Positions 1 to 8,676 of a stretch of DNA of 10,900 nucleotides are shown here, piece by piece. Positions within the stretch are counted from its first letter, which is position 1. Each line of letters opens with the position of its first letter. Both the position numbers and the translations under genes were made by a program. Below the pieces are notes generated by a model that saw only the letters and a list, made by a program, of their open reading frames with translations, was not told the origin of the DNA and made no database searches. Location of the stretch: NCBI GenBank assembly GCA_021795795.1, contig JAJYPA010000252.1:1-10900 (forward strand), read 5' to 3'. Origin of the DNA: Pseudomonadota bacterium. Its GTDB lineage: Bacteria > Pseudomonadota > Gammaproteobacteria > Halothiobacillales > Halothiobacillaceae.

Positions 1-1
1 G

Positions 2-97
2 CCTTTCATCTGGACCAAAACCGCACGGGATATCCTGCAAAAGGTCATCCGCGCTAACGGCCATTTAAGCAGCAAACAGAATGCAACACTACACTAG
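2..97 (+). CDS. C-terminal end of an IS630-family transposase (runs off the left edge)
   Basis: The frame starting at base 2 is open from the window edge to a TAG at 95-97. It begins PFIWTKTARDILQKVI, which resembles the PF(I/H)WTKTADEIL... tail near the C-terminus of IS630-family DDE transposases, the enzymes that cut and paste these elements into TA dinucleotides. Only about 31 residues are visible, so the catalytic residues lie outside the window. The stop codon sits in a CTAG tetramer (94-97), the preferred target reported for IS630. From base 95 the sequence reads as short-chain dehydrogenase in another frame, so the right end of the element is probably at about 94, with TA at 95-96 as the target dinucleotide. 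The family call rests on this short tail only. Confidence 0.7.
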   Translation, partial: PFIWTKTARDILQKVIRANGHLSSKQNATLH

Positions 98-630
98 ATG
101 TGCTGGTGAATAATGCTGGTGGTGCGTTAGGGTTGGAATCTATTGCCGAATTTGATGAAGAAAAATGGTTTTCGATGTATCAAAGTAATGTGCTTGGCCT
201 AGTTCGGGTGACGCACGCACTTTGGCCTAAATTGGGACAAGCTAGAAATGGAGCCCATGTCATTAACATAGGTTCTATTGCCGGCATTGAAACTTACGTA
301 GGGGGGGCGGGCTACACTGCGTGCAAGCATGCGGTGCGTGCGATTAGTGAAACGATGCGCTTAGAGTGGTTGGGGAAGCGTATCCGAGTGACAGAAATTG
401 ATCCAGGTCTAGTAGAAACTGAATTTTCTCTAGTACGATTCTCTGGAGATAAAACACGTGCCAGCGCAGTCTATGCTGGTATGCAGCCTTTACGTGCTGA
501 GGATATTGCTGAGTCGGTGAGCTGGGTGGTCGGTCTCCCTGCCCATGTTAATGTAGATCAACTGATTATTAAGCCTACAGATCAGGCGCGTATGGATCTG
601 GTTTATCGTGGCAGAGGAAACATTTCCTAA
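97..630 (+). pseudogene. ydfG: YdfG-like short-chain dehydrogenase, N-terminus removed by the IS630 element
   Basis: The fragment resembles E. coli YdfG (248 residues), an NADP-dependent 3-hydroxy acid dehydrogenase that also reduces malonic semialdehyde to 3-hydroxypropionate. Counting from the GTG at 100, it keeps NNAG at 4-7, N30, S59 in NIGSIAG and YTACK (Y72, K76), the SDR catalytic residues. It also has VRVTEIDPGLVETEF-type and LPAHVN motifs typical of YdfG. The Rossmann TGxxxGxG cofactor loop and roughly the first 75-80 residues are missing: homology begins at LDVLVNNAG (94-99 onward), exactly where the transposase reading ends. Without the cofactor loop the product should be inactive. 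No ribosome binding site precedes the GTG. It converges on the regulator gene. An intact gene would have removed the malonate semialdehyde made by the nearby transaminase. Confidence 0.8.
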
Positions 631-725
631 TTTGGTCATCTTCTCAAAAGCATGTCAACGGCTTGATTCTCTTTACCTGAACATGCGGCAGTAGTTAAAT
701 CGGTTGCAGTTTGCTCTTGGTTCTA

Positions 726-1283
726 TCAGAAACTGGGAGGTGAATTTGCGCTGACAATTTCACAAACCTCATGTCCAGCATTGACGAAACGATGTGGTAA
801 CTGGCTGTCGAAGTAGTAACCATCACCGGAAGTAAGATTTTGAATCTTGTCACTAATCGTCAGTTGAATCATGCCCCGAACGATGACGCCGCCCTCTTCA
901 CCACTATGGCGTAGCATGGCCTCACCAGTGTCTGCGCCCGGTTCGTAATATTCGTGTAGGATTTGGATAGCTCGGCCTTTAGATCGACGGCCTAAAAGTT
1001 TCATGACAATTTTTGGATCCATGGCGATATCAGGCAGTTCGTCGTCACGGAAAAAAACCTTATCCGAAGGGACCAAGTCTAGGGTAAAGAACTCCGCAAT
1101 GGACATGGGGATGCCATCTAGGATTTTTTTGATCGAACTGATAGAAGGGCTAACGCGATTTTGTTCAATTAAGGATATGGCGCCGTTAGTAACCCCAGCA
1201 CGCCGCGCTAACTCGCGCTGTGTCAAGCCATAAATTTTGCGGACTAATAACAGACGTTGACCTAGATCATCAATATTGCTCAT
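726..1283 (-). CDS. XRE-family regulator with C-terminal cupin domain (PuuR-like)
   Basis: This 185-residue protein has two parts. Residues about 9-63 form an XRE/Cro-type helix-turn-helix (LTQRELARRAGVTNGAIS, then IEQNRVSPSISSIKKIL). Residues about 112-185 form a small cupin domain (EPGADTGEAMLRHSGEEGG ... LPHRFVNAG ... EIVSANSPPSF). Length, order and the end motif match PuuR, the E. coli putrescine catabolism repressor, and related regulators beside amine and amino-acid catabolic genes. The cupin probably senses a small pathway metabolite; which one cannot be read from the sequence. It is the last gene of the minus-strand unit, behind the transaminase and the broken ald gene. An AGGA lies about 10 bases before the ATG. 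It may control the divergent promoters, but I found no convincing operator for it. The TGA at 726-728 lies 95 bases from the end of the converging SDR fragment. Confidence 0.88.
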   Translation of the reverse strand: MSNIDDLGQRLLLVRKIYGLTQRELARRAGVTNGAISLIEQNRVSPSISSIKKILDGIPMSIAEFFTLDLVPSDKVFFRDDELPDIAMDPKIVMKLLGRRSKGRAIQILHEYYEPGADTGEAMLRHSGEEGGVIVRGMIQLTISDKIQNLTSGDGYYFDSQLPHRFVNAGHEVCEIVSANSPPSF

Positions 1284-1365
1284 ATAAATTTAATTCCTAC
1301 GATAGATACACCCGCATTATTATAGATGAATGAACCGATGATATGTAAATCGCGGAGTATGGAAT

Positions 1366-1819
1366 TCAGCGTGCCCGTGCGATGGTGGCCGCAATAAACT
1401 GTGGGGGACGATTTCCCCGTGCGCGACATTGAGCCCATCTCGCAAGTATGGATTCTCTTCCAGCGCCTTTTCCCAACCGTTGTCAGTGACACCTTTGAAA
1501 TGGCGCCATTACGTCGCACATCGGTGGCTCCATATTGCCGGTCAGCCAGTTTTAGAATATAGGGTAGGGTGGCGGTTGTTAACGCAAAGGTGGCTGTACG
1601 TGCGACAGTAGCAGGTATATTGGCCACGCAGTAATGCACGATGTGGTCCAGCACGTAGATGGGATCTGCGTGGGTGGTAGCGTGGTGACTTATCTCAGAG
1701 CAACCACCCTGGTCAATGGCGACGTCGACCACAACGCTTCTTGCACGCATACTTGCAAGCATATTTCGGGTAAGTAGCTTAGGAGCTTTTTTGATTTCTT
1801 TGGGAACGCCGATTTTCAT
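1366..1819 (-). pseudogene. ald: alanine dehydrogenase pseudogene (internal deletion, 59-base insertion, frameshift)
   Basis: Ald interconverts L-alanine and pyruvate plus ammonium with NAD. The N-terminus MKIGVPKEIK is the Ald signature, but after residue 11 the sequence jumps in frame to the C-terminal third (APKLLTRNML, VVVDVAIDQGGCSE, THADPIYVLDHIVHYCVAN, ATLPYILKLAD). About 200 of roughly 370 residues are lost, including the substrate-binding and NAD-binding core. After KLAD a 59-base insertion shifts the frame. Reading resumes as NGWEKALEENPYLRDGLNVAHGEIV, and a further slip of about one base in the G run near 1402-1407 leads to PQFIAATIARAR and a TGA at 1366-1368. Ignoring these lesions, one frame runs open from 1819 to 1280, but its last 60 or so residues are nonsense. 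An AAGGATC ribosome binding site precedes the ATG, 9 bases after the transaminase stop. The ancestral enzyme would have recycled the alanine made by that transaminase. Confidence 0.9.
1482..1540. repeat. 59-base insertion in the ald pseudogene, flanked by 5-base direct repeats
   Basis: GTCAG occurs at 1482-1486 and again at 1541-1545. Removing one copy and the 54 bases between them restores a continuous Ald reading (KLAD-NGWEKAL) on the minus strand. 59 is not a multiple of three, which accounts for the frameshift seen here. The insert contains a perfect 12-base palindrome, AATGGCGCCATT, at 1499-1510. The 5-base duplication looks like a target-site duplication or a replication-slippage scar. 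I see no terminal inverted repeats and no second copy in the window. Confidence 0.6.
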
Positions 1820-1828
1820 GAATGATCC

Positions 1829-3154
1829 TTATTGAAGTGTCGTGAGAACATTACTAATGATATCAATTAGCTGATCGATTTCTTCGGTTCGGATAATCAA
1901 GGAGGGAGTTAAAGAAATAGTATCACCAGTTATGCGGATGACCAGACCTTTATCGAAAGCACTCTGTAATGCTGCCATGCCCCGTGCACCATAAGCCTCA
2001 TGGCGACTCTCGAGCTCAATCGCCGCCATAAGCCCGATATTGCGAATATCGCTAACATATGGAAGGTTGCGAAGACTGTGAACGGCCTCTTCGAAATAGG
2101 GAGCTAATTCCGTACCGCGCGTTAATAGACCTTCTCCCTCGTAAATATCAAGAGTTGCCATGCCCGCAGCGCAAGCTAGTGGGTGCCCGGAATAGGTATA
2201 ACCGTGAAAGAGCTCAATCCCTTGATCGGCAATGCTCATAAAGGCCTGATAGATAGCATCGCTCACGAATACCGCACCCATAGGTACGGCAGCATTGGTG
2301 AGGCCCTTGGCGGTGATCAGAATATCTGGAACGACGCCAAAATAATCACACGCGAAGGGTGTTCCTAATCGACCGAAGCCGGTGATGACTTCATCGAAAA
2401 TTAACAATAACCCGTGTTGATCGCACGCTTGACGCAGCTGAGTGAGATAATCGCGTGGGGGAATCACCACACCACCGGAACCCGCAACGGGCTCAACGAT
2501 AACCGCTGCAATGCGCTCGGCGCCATGGAGTTTGACGAGTTCGCCAAGGGCGATAGATGGGTCATCGCCCCATTCGGGTAATCCGTGGCTGAAGCGATTA
2601 CGACTTTGATCTAAAGTGTGTGGCAGAAAATCTGCGCTCAATAGAGGTCCGAAGGCCTCTTTGTTACGTGGCAAACCACCTACCGACAATCCGCCAAAAC
2701 CGACCCCGTGATAAGCTTTCTCACGACCGATAAAGATCGTGCGTTCGGGTTCTCCTCGATGAAAGTGATAAGCACGGGCAATTTTTAAGGCAGTGTCTGC
2801 GGACTCTGAACCTGAATTGGTAAAAAAAACATGCTTTAAGGAATCTGGCATCCACTGAATCAGTCGCTTCGCATAAGAGAACACTAAAGGATGCCCCATC
2901 TGAAAAGTGGGTGCGAAGTCCATCTCTGTGGCTTGCCTTGCGATAGCCGCACTAATCTCCGGACGGCAGTGCCCAGCATTGACACACCAGAGACCAGCGA
3001 TGCCATCCAGGATGCGACGGCCATCTGGTGTCCAGTAGTACATGCCACTAGCCCGACTGAGGATCCGAGGTCGCTGGAGAAACGCGCGATTAGCGGTAAA
3101 CGGTAGCCAGCAGGCCGTGTCAATGAGGGAGTTTGTTACAAGCGAATCGTCCAT
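1829..3154 (-). CDS. omega-amino acid (beta-alanine):pyruvate transaminase, class III
   Basis: This 441-residue PLP enzyme, probably cytosolic, transfers the amino group of beta-alanine to pyruvate, giving malonate semialdehyde and L-alanine (BauA-like family, EC 2.6.1.18 type). Visible landmarks are PFTANR (18-23), GLWCVNAGH (54-62), FFTNSGSESADTALK (110-124), YHGVGFGGLSVGG (148-160) and LIFDEVITGFGR (251-262, with the cofactor-binding Asp254). Others are AKGLTNAAVPMGAV (282-295, with Lys283 as the Schiff-base lysine) and FHGYTYSGHP (near 315-324). Length and motif order match the Pseudomonas and Burkholderia omega-transaminases throughout, so it appears intact. It is the first gene of the minus-strand unit, with a GGA about 6 bases before the ATG and a sigma-54-type promoter candidate 38 bases upstream. 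The pyrimidine context favours beta-alanine and beta-aminoisobutyrate as substrates; other omega-amino acids or amines remain possible. Confidence 0.92.
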   Translation of the reverse strand: MDDSLVTNSLIDTACWLPFTANRAFLQRPRILSRASGMYYWTPDGRRILDGIAGLWCVNAGHCRPEISAAIARQATEMDFAPTFQMGHPLVFSYAKRLIQWMPDSLKHVFFTNSGSESADTALKIARAYHFHRGEPERTIFIGREKAYHGVGFGGLSVGGLPRNKEAFGPLLSADFLPHTLDQSRNRFSHGLPEWGDDPSIALGELVKLHGAERIAAVIVEPVAGSGGVVIPPRDYLTQLRQACDQHGLLLIFDEVITGFGRLGTPFACDYFGVVPDILITAKGLTNAAVPMGAVFVSDAIYQAFMSIADQGIELFHGYTYSGHPLACAAGMATLDIYEGEGLLTRGTELAPYFEEAVHSLRNLPYVSDIRNIGLMAAIELESRHEAYGARGMAALQSAFDKGLVIRITGDTISLTPSLIIRTEEIDQLIDIISNVLTTLQ

Positions 3155-3191
3155 GGCCTATCCAGTGAAGTAATGAGTTAGGGTGTTAATA

Positions 3192-3207
3192 GGCAATATT
3201 TATGCCA
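3192..3207 (-). promoter_or_regulatory. candidate sigma-54 promoter for the transaminase unit
   Basis: On the minus strand the sequence reads TGGCATAAATATTGCC. It has TGGCA around -24, TTGC around -12 and the required 10 bases between GG and GC (consensus TGGCACGNNNNTTGCW). The two bases after TGGCA (TA instead of CG) and the last base are off consensus. Transcription would start near 3182, giving a leader of about 28 bases before the ATG at 3154. Confidence 0.55.
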
Positions 3208-3261
3208 TTTCTGGTAAGAGGGGGTAAACCATCAATCTTCGATGCGCACCGATGGAATAAT

Positions 3262-3278
3262 TGCACTGTGTTGATGCA
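3262..3278. promoter_or_regulatory. NtrC-like enhancer palindrome
   Basis: TGCACTGTGTTGATGCA matches the NtrC arrangement TGCAC-N7-GTGCA with a single mismatch (A for G in the right arm). Its centre (3270) is about 88 bases upstream of the predicted minus-strand start and about 218 upstream of the predicted plus-strand start, both workable enhancer distances. A bare GTGCA half-site at 3305-3309 would centre a second, weak site 31 bases further on, close to the spacing of paired NtrC sites at glnA. NtrC activates sigma-54 promoters under nitrogen limitation. Confidence 0.5.
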
Positions 3279-3461
3279 CATTTCCATAATGGGGCCTTGT
3301 TTTAGTGCATCGCCGCTGTGGGTGCTTAGTAAAATAGACATTAAAGAAGCGTGCGCGCTACGTGTACTCCGCGAAAATCGAAGTCATGAATAAAATTAAA
3401 ACATAGTTTACAACATGTTATGAAATAATAAAGGATATGATCTTGTTTCACATGGTGGGCA

Positions 3462-3477
3462 CGGCATGCACTTTGCT
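3462..3477 (+). promoter_or_regulatory. candidate sigma-54 promoter for the pyrimidine operon
   Basis: CGGCATGCACTTTGCT carries GG at 3463-3464 and GC at 3475-3476 with exactly 10 bases between them and a full TTGCT at -12. The -24 block is CGGCATG against consensus TGGCACG (5 of 7). Transcription would begin near 3488, leaving about 105 bases of leader before the ATG at 3593. The AT-rich stretch just upstream could help bend DNA toward an enhancer-bound activator, but I see no strict IHF site. Confidence 0.55.
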
Positions 3478-3592
3478 TGATGATTATCGAAGTCAGAAAC
3501 GACGATGTGCGAAATTGAGTCTATATTGAATTGGATATTTTCTCTAGATTCGCTGTTCTCCCCTTATGTTCAATGCTTAGGAAGATTAACTC

Positions 3593-4462
3593 ATGAGCCA
3601 AATTGTTCGTACCGCTCTCATTCAAACGGCGCAAACGGCGCAGGCCGAATTCCTATCGCCAGCAGAAATCAAAGAAGAAATGATCGAGCGTCACCTACAA
3701 CATATCGCGGCGGCTGCAGCGCAGGGCGCGCAGGTTGTGTGTATGCAAGAACTGTTTTATGGACCATATTTTTGTCCCAGTCAGGATATTCTCTGGTATG
3801 CATTGACCGAGGAAGTTCCCAATGGTCTGACGATTCGGCTCATGCAGGAATATGCCAAAAAACTTCAGATGGTCATTATCGTCCCCGTTTATGAGCGGGA
3901 GATGGCCGGGGTTTACTACAATACTGCGGCGGTGATTGATGCCGATGGCAGTTATCTTGGCAAATACCGAAAGACCCACATCCCTCAGGTAAAGGGCTTT
4001 TGGGAGAAGTTTTTTTTTCGGCCCGGCAATCTGGGATATCCGGTTTTCCAAACAGCATATGCGAAAATTGGCATATATATTTGCTACGACCGGCATTTCC
4101 CCGAGGGTGCCCGGGCTTTGGGCCTGAACGGGGCGGAAATCGTCCTGAATCCCTCCGCCACCGTGGCCGGCTTGTCCGAATACCTTTGGACTTTGGAACA
4201 ACCGGCACACGCCGCCGCCAATGGGTATTTTGTCGGCGCTATCAATCGTATCGGTACTGAAGCGCCATGGAACATCGGCGAATTTTATGGACAAAGCTAT
4301 TTTGCGAATCCGCGAGGCCAGATTATCGCCAAGGCGAGCCGCGATCAGGAGGAAGTTCTGATCAGCGATCTTGACCTTGAGCAAATTGCTGAGGTGCGAG
4401 ATCTTTGGCAGTTTTATCGGGATCGGCGTCCTGATCTGTACGGCGATCTCTGTCGGCCATAG
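3593..4462 (+). CDS. N-carbamoyl-beta-alanine amidohydrolase (beta-ureidopropionase), nitrilase superfamily
   Basis: This 289-residue carbon-nitrogen hydrolase is predicted to split N-carbamoyl-beta-alanine into beta-alanine, CO2 and ammonia, the third step of reductive pyrimidine breakdown. The nitrilase catalytic triad is visible: Glu53 in CMQELFYGPYF, Lys127 in GKYRKTHIP and Cys164 in IYICYDRHFPE. The second conserved Glu138 lies in GFWEKFFFRPG. Length is normal for single-domain members, so it looks intact. It opens the plus-strand operon with an AGGAAG ribosome binding site 8 bases before the ATG, and its stop lies 16 bases before preT. The run of T at about 4010-4018 falls inside the FFF codons and does not break the frame. 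The related N-carbamoylputrescine amidohydrolases look similar; neighbouring preT, preA and dihydropyrimidinase favour the ureidopropionate substrate. Confidence 0.88.
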   Translation: MSQIVRTALIQTAQTAQAEFLSPAEIKEEMIERHLQHIAAAAAQGAQVVCMQELFYGPYFCPSQDILWYALTEEVPNGLTIRLMQEYAKKLQMVIIVPVYEREMAGVYYNTAAVIDADGSYLGKYRKTHIPQVKGFWEKFFFRPGNLGYPVFQTAYAKIGIYICYDRHFPEGARALGLNGAEIVLNPSATVAGLSEYLWTLEQPAHAAANGYFVGAINRIGTEAPWNIGEFYGQSYFANPRGQIIAKASRDQEEVLISDLDLEQIAEVRDLWQFYRDRRPDLYGDLCRP

Positions 4463-4478
4463 GCAGGGGAGGAGCGTA

Positions 4479-5826
4479 ATGTCTTTATCTTTTGTAACAC
4501 TTAGCCCTGATCTGCTAGAAGCACGTTTCCGTCCACTAGAAGCAGTACTTCCGGCAGCGGCTGCACTAACGGAGGCTGCGCGTTGTTACTACTGCTATGA
4601 CGCCCCTTGTGTAGCCGCTTGCCCAACAGATATCGATATTCCCGGTTTTATCCGGGCCATTGCCATGGAGCAACCTACACGAGCGGCAGAGCGTATCCTG
4701 CAGGCAAATCCACTGGGGGGATCCTGCGCCCGGGTCTGCCCTGTGGAAACTCTCTGCGAGCAGTCCTGTGTCCGCCAGAGCGAGGAGGGTGGTCCAGTCC
4801 GTATCGGACTCTTGCAACATCTATCTATGGTGCAGGCATCGCCTTACCTTTTCCCCGCTGCCAAGGCACTAGCACCTACGCAAAAAATTGCGGTTGTAGG
4901 TGCCGGGCCAGCAGGATTGACAGCTGCTCATCTACTTGCACTTGCTGGTTTTGCGGTAGAGCTTTTCGAGGCGCGGGCACTGGCCGGAGGTCTCAATGAG
5001 AGTGGTATCGCTGTGTATAAGATGCTGGATGATGCGGCACAACAAGAAGTTGCGCAGCTGCTGTCTGGAGATCGTATTCATTTGCGTTGCGGGATGGCTC
5101 TGGGTCATGACATCACACTTGCACAATTGCGCAATGATTATGCGGCTGTTTTTTTAGCCCTCGGACTACAGGGGCAGAATCGCCTCAATGTTCCCGGCGA
5201 AGACCTGGCAGGCGTTTTTCCTGCAGTGCCTTTTATTGCCCAAATGCGTCAAGGTAAATCGGTTCCGGTCGGGCAGAAAATAGTGGTTATCGGTGGGGGT
5301 ATGACCGCCATTGATATTGCCATACAAATCCGCTTGCTGGGCGCAGAGGAAGTGCATCTGTGTTACCGCCGTGGTCCTGATGCGATGGGTGCCAGTGCTA
5401 AAGAGCAACAGTTGGCACGGGATCAAGGGGTATTGATTCATCATTACTTACGTCCGCTACAGATTGAAGGGGTGGGTGGTCACTGTGCAGCAATATGGTT
5501 GCAGCCCACGGTATTGCAGGATGAGGTCTGCATTGATCATGGAGAACCTTTGCGCTGGCTGGTAGATCAGGTGTTTACGGCGATTGGCCAGCGTTTCCAT
5601 CCGGGAGCCTGTGGTGAAGATGGCGCTTTCTTGCAGCTGGATATGCGGGGAAAAATCGCCGTAGATACCGATTTTCATACCAATCTACCGGGAGTCTGGG
5701 CAGGTGGAGATTGCGTGGGGCGTAGTGAAGACCTTACAGTCTACGCAGTTGCCGATGCTAAGCAGGCAGTGCAATCCATGCTCGCCATGTTGCGGGCAGA
5801 CACATTGGGTTCCGGAGAGCATCGTC

Positions 5827-5837
<11 letters not shown>
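4479..5837 (+). CDS. preT: NAD(P)H-dependent dihydropyrimidine dehydrogenase, flavin/Fe-S subunit PreT
   Basis: PreT is the electron-input subunit of the cytosolic PreTA complex, passing electrons from NAD(P)H through FAD and Fe-S clusters to PreA for uracil and thymine reduction. I chose the ATG at 4479 because GGGGAGGAG (4466-4474) lies just before it. An in-frame ATG further upstream would overlap the amidohydrolase and add an unrelated 36-residue extension. The 452-residue protein has N-terminal Cys36, 39, 44, 48 and Cys83, 87, 93, 97 (two 4Fe-4S sets as in mammalian DPD), the FAD motif VGAGPAG (140-146), a second dinucleotide motif VIGGGMTAID (270-279) and the C-terminal flavin motif GVWAGGDCVG. 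It is about 40 residues longer than E. coli PreT. Its end overlaps the preA start by 11 bases, suggesting translational coupling. Similar GltB-small-subunit proteins exist, but pairing with PreA settles the role. Confidence 0.93.
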
Positions 5838-8596
<2,759 letters not shown>

Positions 8597-8620
8597 TGCA
8601 GGACTATCGAGAACGTTGAT

Positions 8621-8638
8621 ATTTTCAAAGTAGAAAAT
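8621..8638. promoter_or_regulatory. short inverted repeat before the M20 hydrolase gene
   Basis: ATTTTC (8621-8626) and GAAAAT (8633-8638) form a perfect 6-base inverted repeat with a 6-base spacer, in the 80-base gap between dihydropyrimidinase and the M20 hydrolase. Its symmetry could suit a dimeric regulator; as a terminator it is too AT-rich. Nothing else in the gap is distinctive: a TATAAT at 8671-8676 touches the start codon and is unlikely to be a useful -10 box for this gene. Confidence 0.25.
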
Positions 8639-8676
8639 TGCGATGGCTATATGATCAATAAAAAATTGGATATAAT

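Larger units (their letters stand above)
3155..3592. other. 438-base divergent intergenic control region
   Basis: This gap separates the start codons of the transaminase (minus) and the amidohydrolase (plus). It holds no credible gene: its short open frames have no ribosome binding site and no family resemblance. From left to right I see a minus-strand sigma-54-type promoter (3192-3207), an NtrC-like palindrome (3262-3278) and a GTGCA half-site (3305-3309). Then come an AT-rich stretch (about 3385-3440) containing the palindrome AACATGTT (3412-3419), a plus-strand sigma-54-type promoter (3462-3477) and a leader of about 100 bases ending in an AGGAAG ribosome binding site (3579-3584). Confidence 0.75.

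Noticed and set aside
631..725. Gene or terminator between the SDR fragment and the regulator gene
   Set aside because: No open frame of meaning and no stem followed by a T run was found in either direction.
1280..1819. A complete novel 179-residue gene
   Set aside because: Its first two thirds are joined pieces of alanine dehydrogenase and its last part is frameshifted Ald sequence, so it is a pseudogene reading.
3405..3430. AACATGTT palindrome as the operator of the XRE/cupin regulator
   Set aside because: Only 8 symmetric bases, no second copy near either promoter, and no match to the known PuuR operator; not supportable.
3505..3894. Open frame of 129 residues overlapping the start of the amidohydrolase
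   Set aside because: It runs out of frame through the conserved nitrilase coding sequence, has no ribosome binding site and no recognisable motif.
4371..4478. N-terminal extension of preT (36 extra residues, hydrophobic start resembling a membrane segment)
   Set aside because: It overlaps the end of the amidohydrolase gene in another frame and has no family match. The ATG at 4479 has a strong GGAGG-type ribosome binding site.
5704..5826. Longer N-terminus for preA
   Set aside because: It would lie entirely within the conserved flavin-binding end of preT; the ATG at 5827 follows GGAGAG and aligns with known PreA N-termini.
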